The notes: generated from the sequence alone by a model not told the origin. A DNA stretch of 64,000 nucleotides from Syncephalis fuscata (GCA_025786725.1 JAHLTZ010000006.1:186001-250000), one strand, 5' to 3'. Shown: positions 36,442-51,764, counted from the first letter of the stretch. Program-made: numbers and translations.

Positions 36442-39400
36442 ATGTCTGGTAGTATACCCAACTCGCCGATGGCTGTGTCGGCAGCAACTACGGCTGGGTT
36501 TGCGTCAGGTACAAAACCTTCGCGCATTCCTGACTTTGTTCATCCACCAGTGCCTGGAGAGACTCATCCATTTTATGGTGCTGACCATAATCGCACTGTA
36601 CGACTGCCCTCGCTGTTGACAGAGCCTGAGCCAACGCCAGAGCAATTAGCGGCGCATGCACGCCTATTTACTGCTGCCGAGTGCGGTGCAGCCCGTATTG
36701 TACGAGATATTCTAACGGGTCCAGAAGAGCTTGATATTAATGCGCCGTCAACGCAATCGGGTATGACACCTATGCAATACGCAGCATCTCGAGGTCATTT
36801 GGAAGTGGTACAAATGCTTGCTGACCAATTTAATGCATTTGTGGATATTGCTGATCGCGAAAGTGAAGTAAGTGTTTATTAACAATATATGCTCAATGCT
36901 AATGATCGACAATACAATGATTAGACGGCTTTATTAAAAGCAGCTTATAATGGACATTTGCCAGTTGTGCAATGTCTTGTTCAACGACGAGCCAATGTAC
37001 ATCACCGAGACCGTGACGGATGGACTGCTCTGCACAATGCATGCGGCCGAGGTCATTTACGTATTGTACAGCATTTAATCGAGCATGGATCGGCCAATAT
37101 TGATGTCCAGAGTCAACAAGGCCATACGCCACTAAGTAGGCATGATTAATATATAGTATTATAGTATGCTAACGATTATTCTATAGTGAATGCTGCTTCA
37201 AAAGGTTTCAGCGAAATTGTTGCCTATTTACTCGGACCAGCCGGTGCTAATCCATTGATTAAAAATCAAAATGGTGAAAATGCCTACGATGCTGCGGCGG
37301 CGAATCAACAATCGTTTGTATGTGAAATGCTTGAAACGGCCGAACGTGAATGGTGGAGCAGATTAGAAAATCCAGGTGAGTGGATATATGCATTACTAAA
37401 CTACTATTACTTATTGTTGATTTTATTAGATGGCCGACTACCAGCATATGATCTACTTGCTCAGCATGTAACTGCCATGATTACAATTCATGAAAATCAA
37501 CGAGCGGCCACAATGTTCTCTCGTTTACTTTCGATGCAACCACCCAAGTATTCATCAAATGCTCTTACACGAGCCGATCCAGCACCATGGACTCGCCCAC
37601 CCAATCATGAGCCATGCACGCTAGATGATGTTCAATTACCGGTAGATCCACGTTATCAGCACTTGCGTAGTCCGCGCGAGGATCAACGTGCGTGGTTCTG
37701 GCTTACGGATTGGCAGCCAGATGTACACCATCCTCGTACTGACGACGAAGGCTTTGAATACGCGTCTTCATTCATGTCACCTGCGCATGAATGGCGGCCC
37801 ACTCCGCCACAGAACACACCTGGTGTACGTCGTCGACGCTATGTGCGTGTAATGAAACGTGTAGTTGAAATCGATGGCATGGATGCTGCAAGTATTGCTG
37901 CAAATAACATGGCAACGGATTCGCAAATAGCTACAAGCGACGACCCACGTCGACGATCAGGATCGTTTGCAGCAATCCAGCCAGATTACATTCAAGAGGC
38001 ACGTACAGCACTTGAAGAAGCAGTTGCAGAGGCAGAAGATTCGTTGCGATTAGCTGCTCAATATGAGTATTCGGCTATTGATTTGTTAGATAAAGCAAGA
38101 AGTAAGTATAGGTATTTTATTTAGCATTCACTGTGATTAACTAGCATATGTATTAGATGACTTGGACTTTGAACGTCGTCAGCGTGCAGCCCACTGTGCT
38201 CGTTTATGGCTGGAACGAGCTGAAAACGGACTGCCAGGTGGACGTCGACGTGTAGCCTTGGCCAAGGCATTTAATCTAGCCAATACACTACTTGATGCAC
38301 CCATTCTATCACCTGGCGTGGAACAAGCAACATTTACCAATGAAACTATATCTCGTATTCCATTTCTAAGCTCGTCGTTTCGTCAGAAATTCACAGGAAT
38401 GAATGCCGAAGACTTGACTGTAGCCGAACCTATTCGACACGATGACGACGGTTTTGAACGCACTGTATTAACAACAAGTTTACAACAATCAGCTCCACCT
38501 TTACCGATAGCAACTTTGAATTGGCGTCATTCTGATGATATACACGAATCGGTAGAGTACAAGAACGAAGACGAAGACGAAGAAATGGACAATACAAGAG
38601 ACGAGCATAACCAGCTACCGTTGGATATTGCTAATGATGCTTGCTGTAAGTAGCGGATAATTGTTCTGCTTTCATTTATCGCTGCAGTTTTTATTTCTAT
38701 TTTCCTTTTAATTCTTTTATTTCATTTATTGTGTGTGTGTGCAGTGTTTACTTATAAGACCAACTATTAATACACTTAAATAAATATTCCAGATGTGCAA
38801 GACCCTCTTGAAGACCATTCTACAACCGCATCAGGACGGTCCTTGACGGCAAATATGCCCGATAGTCCTCCTCTGATCTTTTTAGTACCGGACTCGAATC
38901 AAGATGACTCGGATGCCGTTGTTTATGCATCATCATCATCATCATCATCATCATCAGTAATTGAAAATGAAACAACAGTTAAAGAAGACTCAGTAGTTGC
39001 CTGTGAGTCGTCTCCATTATTGACAACATCAATTGATGCATCAGATAGAGATGATGATGAAGTAGTAGCGTTGATTAATGCTAATATAAGTTCTATTGAG
39101 CTAACAACTAGTTCAAACGAACAAAGCAATATGCACACAATGAATGAGTCTAGCCATTCTAGATCATCTAGTATTGCATCCAATTTAGATTCATCTACTA
39201 TGCCACCAGCCACTACACAAATCGATATCAACAACACTGTATCTAGCTCTGTTTTAGCTACAGATGCGTTAGCGGATAGTATTCAACCAACACCATCAGT
39301 ACCATTATCGATCAATACGCAGCCTTCATCAACAACTATCACAACAATGCCATCTCATATTACGGCTGATCATCATCCACCATCATTGTCGCCGCCATCA

Positions 39401-40447
39401 TCATCATCAGTTCTTTCATCGCTACTACGTCATGGACAGTATTCAATACCAAGTGATGTCTATAGCGATACAATTACAACCGAGACTATTCCATCAGCAC
39501 TTGATCCATCGGCTTGGGAGTCGGATCGTGAAGCTACTGTTTGTCGAAACTGTCAACGTAGATTTACTCTTTGGATACGTCGACACCATTGTCGGTAGGT
39601 TTATTTATATATAAAAATAGATATTAGCGTTACTTAGCGACATTTCCATTATTTAGCCGATGCGGTTTAGTATTTTGTAATCAGTGTTCCATGGGACGAG
39701 CAATTATGATGATATCACTAGGCAGTCATAACGGTGCTGATATTGAAGATGGATTTCAACTTGGTCCGCTTCTCCTTGAGCGTTTTCCTTCGTTGCAACG
39801 GGTTTGCAACAATTGTCAGCAATGGCTGTCGTCACCAACGACCGGTGCAACGGCTGCTGCTGCCACCACTCCTGCCACGGCCATAGGAGCAACAGCGAGC
39901 ATGAGACCTACAAACACACCGTTGTCTTCTATACCTCTTGCCTCGTCTTCGTCTTCGATCATTTCTCGCAACTCCAATCTACATCGCCGCAATAGTCTTT
40001 CTAGCGTTCAGAGCACAATGATGGACTGTCCAGTATGCGGTGTTCGTCTTGATAGCTTAGGAGAGCGTGAACAGCAAGAACGGCATTTGCGCGACTGCTT
40101 TGACCAGCCAGATGGCACGCCTCGTGGATTGACCACTGTAAGCTATGCTGGTAAGTACAATGAATCACTAATCATTTTACACTACACATATGTACTAAAT
40201 TATTCATAGTACATATTCTAGCGGCCAATTCACCACTACTAAACAAAGAATGTCCAATCTGCTTTGAAGAATTTGACCTTGGTAACTAACTTTATCAATA
40301 CAACCAGCTATTTGTAACTAACTATTGAATGGTCGATTTATCATAGGACATCAAGTGGCTCATTTGAATTGTTTGTGTATTTATCACCGCCAATGTATCG
40401 ATGGTTGGCTTGTTCGCGGCCATTTATGTCCAGTTCATGGCCAATAG
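36442..40447 (+). CDS. Ankyrin-dysferlin-FYVE-RING protein, probable endosomal E3 ligase
   Basis: Nine exons: 36442-36867, 36925-37135, 37187-37375, 37430-38101, 38157-38645, 38793-39594, 39657-40150, 40222-40281, 40347-40447; 1147 residues, no frame break. Four ankyrin repeats lie at about residues 70-250 (TPMQYAASRGHLEVVQMLA, TALLKAAYNGHLPVVQCLV, TALHNACGRGHLRIVQHLI). A dysferlin-type module follows (WFWLTDW, then RRRRYVRVMKR). Next is a long Ser-rich disordered stretch, and a FYVE zinc finger split at the RRHHC|RCG intron; its RRHHCR core binds phosphatidylinositol 3-phosphate. A C-terminal RING-like finger starts CPICFEEFDLG and ends with His, Cys and LCPVHGQ. FYVE should place it on endosomes or vacuole, and RING suggests ubiquitin ligase activity. 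Substrate and pathway are unknown. Confidence 0.9.
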
Positions 40448-40642
40448 CGATTTTACTGAATAGACCAGTCAATGAAATGAAGTAGTCTATTTGCACAAGT
40501 TGATTTTTAAAGCGTTTTTATCATGTTGGATGCTGGTCATCATTATTATATTTTGTTATTCTGTCTTGTACGAATAAATCTATCCATCCACCACTATATA
40601 AATATATAGCCTAATTATTTCTTTTATTTCCCATCTAGCAAT

Positions 40643-41883
40643 ATGAAGTAAGTTGTAGAGGGAATGACACGCTGACTATCCCTTTAATAACAGCGAAACT
40701 ACTAGTGTCATAAAAGAGATTCAGCGCATCAATGTACGTGAACTAGATCACGGCATTGAGGGGCGGGGATCGTGGCATGACCAGTACAAGGACAGTGCCT
40801 ACGTGTACATTGGCGGTCTGCCTTTTGATCTATCGGAAGGCGATGTTATTTGTATATTCTCGCAGTAAGTTATTTAACGCATTCAATACATAAATATAAC
40901 ACGATTCAAGGTTTGGAGAAGTTATGGACATTAACCTAATGAGAGACCAAAAGACCGGCAAATCACGCGGCTTTTGCTTTTTAAAATATGACGATCAGCG
41001 AAGTACAGTGCTAGCCGTTGATAATTTGAACGGTGCTCAGGTAAATAAATTAACTGAACGATGGAGAGGACTATCTGCTAGTTCAATAGCCAATATTAAA
41101 TAATTTATTATAACTATAATGTACATTCTAGATATTAGGCCGAACAATACGTGTTGACCATATAGAGAAATACAAACGTCCTAAAGCGAAAGAAGGAGAG
41201 AAGCACGCCGAGACGGAAGAGGAAGCAATGAACTGCGCGCCACAGCCAATTGAAGGTAAGATATATTAATAACGACAGCAATAGTACTAGTTATTTAATA
41301 TAAATATGTATATTTAATATATATATTAATGTATATATTAATAATAATAATAGGGACAAACGAATCTTCAGAAGAGGATAACAACTCAGAGGCAGAATTA
41401 ATGGCGCAAATTGATCCAGAAGACCCAATGGCCGAATTTATACTTGATAAATTAAGAAAAAAACGAGCAAAAGAGAAGAAAAAGGCTGAGAAAGAAGAGC
41501 GCAAGTTAAAGAAAGACGAGAAGAAAAAGAGTAAAACGGATAAAAAGAAGAAAGGCCGTACATCAGACGAGGAGTCTAGTCGAAAGACAATGGAGAAAGA
41601 ACGTAGAACAGATCGTCGACAGAATCGTAATGATGATGTTAATGATAATGATCATAGTAAAAGTGATTATCGTAAAAGTACAACAATAGAAAAGTATCGT
41701 CAAAGATCACGATCTAGATCACCAGCACAGTATGACCGACATGCTAAACGATCTAGTCCAAAAAGATATGATCGTTCTCGTTCTAGATCACCTAGAAGAC
41801 ACTATCGTCAAAGAGACGATTGCAAAGATGATGACTATCGTCGGCCACGTAATAGTAATGGTCGTGATCATTACCGTCGTTAG
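40643..41883 (+). CDS. RRM splicing protein (RBMX2/Ist3 type) with RS tail
   Basis: Five exons: 40643-40647, 40694-40864, 40911-41040, 41132-41255, 41354-41883; 319 residues. The first coding exon is only ATGAA. One RRM follows (YVYIGGLPFDLSEGDV as RNP2, KSRGFCFLKY as RNP1), preceded by a conserved GSWHDQYKDSA lead. Both match RBMX2/Ist3, a U2 snRNP-associated subunit of the RES complex that helps pre-mRNA splicing and retention. After the RRM is a Lys/Glu-rich charged region and an Arg-Ser-rich end (RSRSRSP and similar). The tail is longer than in yeast Ist3 and resembles animal RBMX2. It starts about 195 bp downstream of the RING gene on the same strand. Confidence 0.88.
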
Positions 41884-41892
41884 TTGGCTGCA

Positions 41893-42195
41893 TTTTTAAT
41901 ACATTTTACATTTGTTTAAATAATACATAGACCTGTTTACATATCTATAATTTAATTGTTAATTAATAGAAATAAAATGTGATTGAGTTAATTTTAAAAA
42001 CTAGAATATTAATGATTGTGTATAACAAAATACACTAGTGCATTACTATTGTTAATTGATCGTTTTTAATACACTTTACTACATTTGTAACAAATACATT
42101 AGTATAATTGCATATTTATAATCTAGATGTTAATTAGAAGAAATAAATGTGATCGAGTTTATTTCAAAAGCCAGAATGACAGTAATTGTTCATAG
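41893..42195. repeat. Imperfect ~170-bp tandem duplication
   Basis: The sequence from TTTTTAATACATTTTACA through AAATGTGATTGAG and on to ACAAAATACACTAG is repeated, diverged, starting near 42063 (TTTTTAATACACTTTACT to AAATGTGATCGAG). It lies between the converging RBMX2-like and polyubiquitin genes, probably duplicating 3' UTR material. Confidence 0.6.
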
Positions 42196-42262
42196 CAAAA
42201 TGTAATAGTTTATTTGATATGGCAGAAGGAGCTAAAACCAGTCAATATTGCTATTGAATTGC

Positions 42263-43564
<1,302 letters not shown>

Positions 43565-43565
43565 C

Positions 43566-43573
43566 TATTTAAA
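43566..43573 (-). promoter_or_regulatory. TATA-like box of polyubiquitin
   Basis: TATTTAAA, about 160 bp upstream of the ATG at 43408. Further out, around 43685, TTCTGGAGGGAA resembles a weak heat-shock element with two of its half-sites. The assignment is tentative. Confidence 0.45.
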
Positions 43574-43817
43574 GGAGAACACTGAAGTGAAAGAACTAAA
43601 GGAGGGGCAAGCATGAGTCATGTGAAACCAAGCATGCTCATTGGCCAGGAATGCCGAATGACTGTGTATGATGTTCCGGTACTTTCTGGAGGGAACTCAT
43701 GACACACACTGATAAAGGGCGTGCAAGCATATACACACATATACACAATGGGTTGCCAAGAAGGGCGTTGTCATTTATTGATTATATTGCCACTTTGGAA
43801 TACCGTAGCATGATTAA

Positions 43818-46800
43818 TTAAACCTCTTCTAGCTTGTTGCTAGGATCTTCGTCCTCAACCTGGCTTACAATGTTCATAAACACGTCTTCCAAGCTGTGAA
43901 TGAACCAAATGTGTATTAGTAATAGCAAATGAGTAGCGGTAATTAGCACTCACCTTGTCTGACTAAGACCCCAGTCGTCAATGCCAAGCGCGTCTTTATT
44001 CTTTTGCATATTAAGAAAAACCTCGGATATCTTGGATCCTTCCGATCGAAACTCATACAATGCTGTAGTAGCAAACGATCAATGCGCTTCCAGCCGCGCG
44101 GCAATATTGACTCTACGAATCTATTGATAGATGATGCATTGTTCTATTAAAATATTGTCAATAAAACACTGGCTCATTCTTACCGGCAAGCCGTCTCTAA
44201 TTTATGAGGCGTTGCAGCAAGCGATAAACGGTAGCCGCTTCCATATTCCTTTTTCAAATAAACTTGATTCTGCATTAAAGTGATAGCGTATAAATAAATA
44301 ACCGGTAAGTACAAGTCTGTCTACAAAGTACAAGTCTACTGACCCCAATGCACCGTAATGCGCCACTAGCCATTATACCAATTTGGCTGCAAAGTGTATC
44401 GGCTTCTTCCATCTGATTGGAAAGGCTTGTTTGTTAGTATAATAAAAATAGTAGCGATACTGCTCTTATAGCATTCATGAGCATCACTTACGGAGTGTGT
44501 AGTGAGTATAACAGTTCTATGTCGCTTAGCATTCAAAATAATGCGCCATATAACGCGGCGCACTTGGGGATCAAGCCCAGTCTAAATACAGCGTATGGTT
44601 AATTATAAATACAACTGCGAATAGGCGGTACTTACTGTGGGCTCATCTAAAAAGACAACCTTTGAATTACCTAGCAATGATATACCAATAGATAGACGAC
44701 GCTTTTCGCCACCACTCAATGACTGCAAACAGATGTAGCAATTAAGATTAGCACTTGAATGGGCCATTGTTTAATGCATACGGCCACTTACCTGAGCTTG
44801 TTGGTGGCTCTGACGTAGCAACTGCACCTCCTTAAGAGCCCGGGTTGCCTCGGCTACTTCATGCTCCTTAGGAATACCCCGTAGTCGAGCATAGAAGAGC
44901 ATGTGTTCCATTGGTGTCTATATAATATAAAAATTACAATTAATGACATGTGTAACAAATAATAGTGTTTAACTTACCAGATCACCCCAATGAATATCGT
45001 GTTGTGGACAGACACCTAGTAATCATCGTTAGTTGCTATTAATACTTGTAATTAATAAACTATAATAGCAAATACTTACCGATATTAGTGTGAACTGTAC
45101 CCATTTGTTTAGTAATATCATGACCAGCGATTAAAGCAGTGCCTAAATATACAATAACCATGAGTCATTGAATAATCTACTTGTGTATGATATATATATA
45201 TATATATATATATACGTTACTTACCTGAAGTAGGCTCAATGAGACCAGTAAGCATGTGAAGCAGTGTACTTTTTCCAGCACCATTAGGACCTAGCATAGC
45301 AAATAAGCAAATAATAATAATAATAATAATAAACAAAATTACTTACCCAATAGACCAAATACGATATTAGGCTAATTAAAATTATATATTAATTATCAAA
45401 TCCATTACTATCAAATCTACTTACTTGAACCGAGAATGAAACATCATTAACAGCTGTATTACCAGCAGCAAATGTCTTTTCAATGTTCTTGACGACCACA
45501 TTACAATGTGCATCGTAGGTGCCATTCTCTATCTTTTTACGCTCATTCAAAGCATTGACATCTTTAATCTAATGAATATAAATATAGTCAGATATACAAT
45601 TCAAATATGTATAGATAGAATACATACAACGGCATTGGGCTTGACAAATGTCTAAATATAAAATATTAATAACTATATAAGTTTATCCGATCCATTATTA
45701 CTTACAGGTGCATCTACTTGTTTTCGGCGACCGAATAAACCAGAAACAACCTTATAAAGAACATGGTGGTTTGCTCTACGCATATTAAATATAAACTATT
45801 AGCTATTTCTATCGTTTTGTGCATGTTATTACATACAATGTAAGCAGTGAAAGAATAATACTTTCAATGAACAAAATGCCAAAAATAACTGATAACGGAT
45901 CTGACATATTCCAATTGCCAAATGTATATGGCTAGACAATTTAATGTTAGTCTATCGTCTATCCATCTAATTACACGCTATATTTACCTGTAGACGATTG
46001 GTAAAGGCAGCATGGACGGTAATCAAATGAACTGCATGGTACATAGCAAACGACGGATGAATATACCAAAAGTATGGTACAGCAGCTTTAAAAATAACAC
46101 CTATAATTAAATGGTTAGATGGAATCAATTTAATAATATCGTATAACTTACTCGACATACTGCCCACAATAACCGATAGAGTTACAAACAAATACGTCAA
46201 AACTGTTTATCGTTAGTTTACAAGGAACAAATTATCAATTAAATATTGCTTACTTAATGCACGGCGTGATGAATTAAATAATGATGCTAAAAAGAAAGCA
46301 AAGCAAACTTGTACATGAGACCAAAGAAGCATCAATAGAATATAAACTAAAGGATTGGTACGAGTAAAGAAAGACATCTACCAATAGTAAAAGTTAATTA
46401 ACTAATTTAAACTAATACATATTATTGCTACTGACCTGCAATGCTGCACCAACTACAATAAACACAATTGATGCTATCACTTGTTGCAATAAAAAGTGTA
46501 GATAATGGCTTAGATAATACACACGAGAACTTAAACCGCTCTAATAATAATAATAGTAACAATTAGTGTTAGTAACAGTCATAGTATCAATGATATATAT
46601 ATATATATAAACTTACCATATGCATCATCATTAAAATACGATCCTCTTTCTCTTTAACCAATGTATAAACGAAAAGCGGCATTAAAAATGAAATGGCTAT
46701 TAGATATTTATGAGCAATTAGACTATCATCATTATTTATCTACAACACCCTACCAAATGGAAATAGAAAACGGCCAATCATTGCGGAAACATCACCTTGT

Positions 46801-48521
46801 TGAGAGGGATTAATGGTATGCGGCATAGCCTTAAGTATTAATGATAATAAGTACTAATTACGCTTATTGGAGTAGTTATAAACTACCTACCTGAATACCT
46901 GGTGTAATGGTATAACGACCCTGATACTTCGTCGACACTGTATACTATTAGATGTATAGAATTACATTTTATTATACACTTACTATAGCCACTCATTACT
47001 TGCGTATAGGCCACTAATTGTCGTAGACCCTGAGATGGATAGGCTTTACTAATCTTGGCATCATTAAGGAAACGACGAACCGATCCCATTTGAAGCGTGA
47101 AATCAAGCTCATTCTGATTATTATTTATCTTATCAAATAAAATGGCTGCCAGTTAAATTAGTAATAGATCAATGATAAACATGGAATGACTACTTACCAC
47201 CAAATGGTGGATAAGGAAAGTTGTTATCCACCGGCGTATTGCGATCCAGTAAATCGGCCGCCCTTAATAATTTGATTAATAAACTGACAGAAATCAACAG
47301 TTTTACTTACTCGGTGAATTTAGTCATTAATACATCGTCAATGTTGTTTTCTTTGACAAAATAGACTGCATCTTGACTAGTGTTGTTATTATTGCCAATA
47401 ATGGAACGAGCTGGAATAGCCCAAGTAGACCTATTTAATTAAATAGAAATAAGTACATTTAATAGATTTATGATAATTATTCATACCGGATGCGCCACTA
47501 GTGGAGGTCGATGAATTGCCACCACTATTACCCGATGGTGGTCGTGCACCAACATCAACTCCATTCGCCGTTTGATATAATGACCATGGTCGATACTGAG
47601 GAATACTCGAGTAGAGTGAGCGTAATTGGCCATCTTTACCTTGAACCGGTTTGGCTGTTGGTGACCAACTGGCCCAACCACCAATGGGTTTAGGTAAATA
47701 GGTACTAAATACACATTATTAGTTTATTATTATTCATTATTATTACAGCCAACTTACGTGTCATGCTCACTTGATCCATTTGTTTGTGAATTACTGTAAA
47801 TAAATAGGCCAAATAATTATTTATTTTATTTATTTTAATACACTCTTTCTTATTACTTACACTGAATAAGGGTCAGAAATGGATAGTTTTCACCGAACCA
47901 ATGGGCACAACCAACACGCACACCAGATGCCATGAATAAACTGAATATCAATATTGATTAAACTAAACATTATATTAACAAATAAACGCGCAAGGTACTT
48001 ACTCGGTCGGATAGAAGCCGGCATAGTTAAGTGTAGATGCATTGGGTGGATTACCCGCAAAGTCAAAGTCAAGCGGTACATTTGTTGCTGGATTGACCAC
48101 AGGTGTATTGGCACAAACAGTGTCTCAGAGGGAGCAACACCATTAAGATTGCGTGCAGCTGTCAAAGCAATAATACCACCAATGCCTACAACAAGTGCTG
48201 GACAAGCAATAGCACACCCAGCCGAAATCATCCATTGGTGCTTTTGTGTAGCAACTGTTTTATAAAGCTATATTAAGCACCGATACATCGGATAGGAAAA
48301 TGGTAAATAGGTGAATCAATAATACACGGTCACTAAAATCTCTAATGGTAATACTAGCAATAATAACTTACAAGAGCACGAAACTGATTGCGATTATCTA
48401 AATTGTACTCGTAAGTAGGTGGACCATCACAGCTATCGGTCTCGACACCTTGCATGGCCAACTCTACAGTAGAGCTTGACGGCTGCTTGCTATTACGTGT
48501 AAATAACTTGCCGAGTTGCAT
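43818..48521 (-). CDS. Half-size ABCA-type ABC transporter
   Basis: Stop at 43818-43820; more than 20 exons, many of them 25-100 nt. Exons near the start: 48521-48372, 48267-48003, 47940-47863. Order: short cytosolic head, one membrane helix, a long exoplasmic loop rich in Asn/Ser (with an NGSS-type sequon), then a group of about five to six membrane segments. The turn reading [15 protein letters not shown] is the ABCA signature before TM2 of the set. One nucleotide-binding domain follows: GPNGAGKST (Walker A, about 45295-45265), [12 protein letters not shown] (Q loop), LSGGEKRR (signature), VVFLDEPT (Walker B), GLDP (D loop) and TTHS (H loop). ABCA proteins move lipids or related molecules across membranes. 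Two single-base losses break the frame, near 48124 and 44072. Confidence 0.88.
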
Positions 48522-48980
48522 GATGGCGCTATCGATACAGCTTTACACCATAAATAGACGACTCAGCCGCTATAAAACTAAACGTCGTAGTTATTATTAA
48601 AATAATAAGTTGAAATAATTTGTTCGTAACAATATTGTGGAGAGAGCGTAAACGGAGAGTGAGAGTGAGTGGATAAAAGAGAGAAAGATAAAAGGTGTAG
48701 ACAACTCAATAATAGGCCGACGATATTAATATAAATATATTAGGTGGATCCGCTCTTATAGCTATTGAAAGCAGTTAAACGGTCAAAAAAGGAAAAAATA
48801 TAGAAAAAACGAGATTATATAGGACTGGCCAAAAGGCGTATAATTATCAAACGGTGTAGGGGATATTCAACTACCGTGCACTTATTAAAGCCGCCTTATT
48901 TATGCCCCACATGTTACATGTCCATGACAACTACTTTTATAGATAACAAACACGTGGTCTTATGCCTAGGATCAGGTGAT
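48522..48980. other. Spacer between ABCA and haspin genes
   Basis: About 0.46 kb, holding the ABCA promoter and the haspin 3' end. It is A/T- and purine-rich; no gene is seen. Confidence 0.4.
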
Positions 48981-51418
48981 CTAACAACGATTTATTACTA
49001 TTTCACTGAGTCGACGACTAATAGTGGATTCATCATCACTGCCATTGTCACTACTATTACTACTACTACTATCATCATCACTAATATTTATAATTGATTT
49101 TGATGTTGATACTGATGATCCCATTATACACTCAGTCAGAAATTGATCCGTATTGGCTAATGACCAAATACCCCGTTGACATAAACGATCTTCGGACTTT
49201 AATTGGTCTTGTAGTCTTTTTTGAAACGACCGTAGACGACGCTGTGCTTCACGCTCTACACCTCTTGTGGTCAATTGGGCAGTTTCTTATCATTTAATAG
49301 TTTTTCTAATAAATAGTATATCCACTAGAATAGATTAAGCAATTTAACTAGTATTAGCAACTGGAACTTACCTCGACATTGGTTATAGGATGAAATTCTT
49401 CCCATCGACTTGCTGTATGTTGTCGCATCCTTCGATAAACCTCAAATTGATAATCACCTGTGTAATATAGTAATAAGTGGATCTATTATATCCTTTTAAA
49501 TCATAGCAGCTACCTTCACCTTCAAATAGCTCATTATCTTCTAGTTCCACATATAACAGTTCATTCTCTAGTATAGTCTATTAGTTATCATTAATAGCTA
49601 ATGGATAACAACTTGCCTGTTTCCAATCGAGATAGTGTATAATCGATAATAATACAACGAATACCACAGTGTGCAAGATGTACATCTGTATTAGGCATTA
49701 CATTGGATAATACAATATTATTGGCATCGACTTCAGTATCAATAGGAGCAATTAACACATTGCCCCAATGTAAATCTCGATGCTTTATTAACAACACCCA
49801 ATAGTCAAATATTTTATTTAATGTATCGTTAGCACTTACTTCAAAATTTAAACTCTAATTAAATTTCATTTGTTAACACTATAGTGATCCATATTAATTT
49901 AATTACTTTTTCTGCTATGGCTAATGACCATGCCACTTGCTTAAGTAGACTCTCTGCTTGACACCAACTAGTAAGTCGATAATGCTCTAGATCTTGTCCA
50001 CCATACTCCAATATTAGCACCGCATACAACTGTTCAGCATCAAAGTAGTCTAAATATATAACTTTCTATTATTATCTACATCACTCCTTGTTATATCACA
50101 CTTGCCAGGTCGTGTATTCTCGCTTTCCATGATGTTGTCATCCCAGATATCCCATGCTTGCAACAAGTCTTCTGGATATTCACCTTTACATAAACCGGCT
50201 CTACAGTGATCAATATAATGAATTATGAGTGCCGTGATACTTTATCTAGTATTTACCGGTAAAGACGAACAAAGTTTGCTCGATTATACATGCCATGCTC
50301 TGTGTCAAGTTCTCCATCGGTCGATAGATTGGCAAGTGTACGAGTTATGCCGATCTCCTGATAGATTGCCATAGCAGTGGTTTGTGGTTCGCCGTTAACA
50401 GGTACAGTGGCCCCTCGGCCAAATGGAATCACTTTAATGGCAGCTAATTGGCCTGAACGTCTTGTAGAAGTCGACATACGAACACGATATACCTCAGAGA
50501 ATGTTGCCTCTCCAATCTTCTTGCATGACTCCAAACATCTAAATCTTTTTGGTTAAAATTATTGTCGTTTGTATATAAAACTCACTTTTTTCCTAAAAAT
50601 GATTCAAATGATGCTGGTTTTCTTTGTTGACATATATCCAATAATTCAGTAACACCTGCATCAACTCGTTGCTAATTAAAGACAGTATTAATTAATATAA
50701 ACAAATAACTCATTATTTCTACTTATGATCAATGGTCGGCTTAATACGACGGCTTCCTGTACGCCTATTTGTAGCATTTTGCTTGCTACTTGTTGATTTA
50801 CTTAATTTGAAGCTATTATAATTGTCAACAGATAAATTAGATAGTATTAGTATATCAATAATAGTGGTTTGTCAACTAGAATTAACACAGATTAATTATG
50901 TTAAATTTAAAAACTTACTCATCATTTGATGATTGAGGCGCGTTTTTAGATCTAATCACTGATACTTTAACATCATCCTCGTTGTTATTTAATTTTGACA
51001 ATGAATTACAATCGGTGCTTAATATTCTGTTGGTTATCTGATCTTTACTTGTACTCTGTAATACATTAGTAGTATATTTACTACTCCTATCAGTACTACT
51101 TGTTGCGGATCGATTCAAATTGATGTGTGCTCGGTTTTTCTTTTGTTCTACAAGTTCATTACTTGTTGTGTTGGAAATAGTAGAACGGTTGTCAGTAGAA
51201 GCCTTTACCGGTGCACTATTCAGCTGTAGATCTCTCGACTGAGTATTTCGCTCTTCGGCAGAACATGGTTCCAATGGCTTAACTGCTACCGCTAGTTTAC
51301 CTTCTCGCTCCAACTGTTCTACCTTGTCCCATGAATTAGCAATATTGACTATACGGTGGGTTCGTTTGCCATATGTTTTGACTAGCCGTCGTGCATCACT
51401 GCTGTTTTTTCCGTACAT
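48981..51418 (-). CDS. Haspin-type histone H3 Thr3 kinase
   Basis: About nine exons; ATG at 51418, stop at 48981. The N-terminal 170 residues (first exon 51418-50915) are basic, Ser/Thr/Asn-rich and probably disordered. Kinase motifs in later exons: a glycine loop IGEATFSEVYRV with the catalytic Lys in AAIKVIPFG, a haspin insert, LILEYGGQDLE, then HRDLHWGNVLI (catalytic loop) and IIDYTLSRL in place of the usual DFG. The D-Y-T variant is diagnostic of haspin, which phosphorylates histone H3 Thr3 at mitotic centromeres and recruits Aurora B. The C-terminal lobe continues through exons at about 49600-49270 to an acidic Ser-rich end. One base seems missing near 49277, within a C run at the start of the last exon. 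Confidence 0.9.
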
Positions 51419-51764
51419 TGCTACTGTTTTGCTACTATTATGGTCGTAAGTTATAGAAAAATAAAATAATTATTAAATAATTTAAAAAATGTTATTTGAT
51501 TATGATATAATAAAATGTAATAAAAATAGTTAGTAAAAATAGCTAAAATACCAAATAAACATTACTACACATTTCAATAAACATTATTGTTAAAGGTGGA
51601 TAATACCAATTTACTAATAGTGGTAAAAGTGAACAAGAGCAGCATTGTAATAGGCCTAAGCCATCTAGTAAATGAACGCTATAGCTTATAATGCCATAAT
51701 TATGTTATAAAAAATACTAGCAGCAAAGCAACAAACTACAACTCAGCGTCGAGTATGATTAAAT

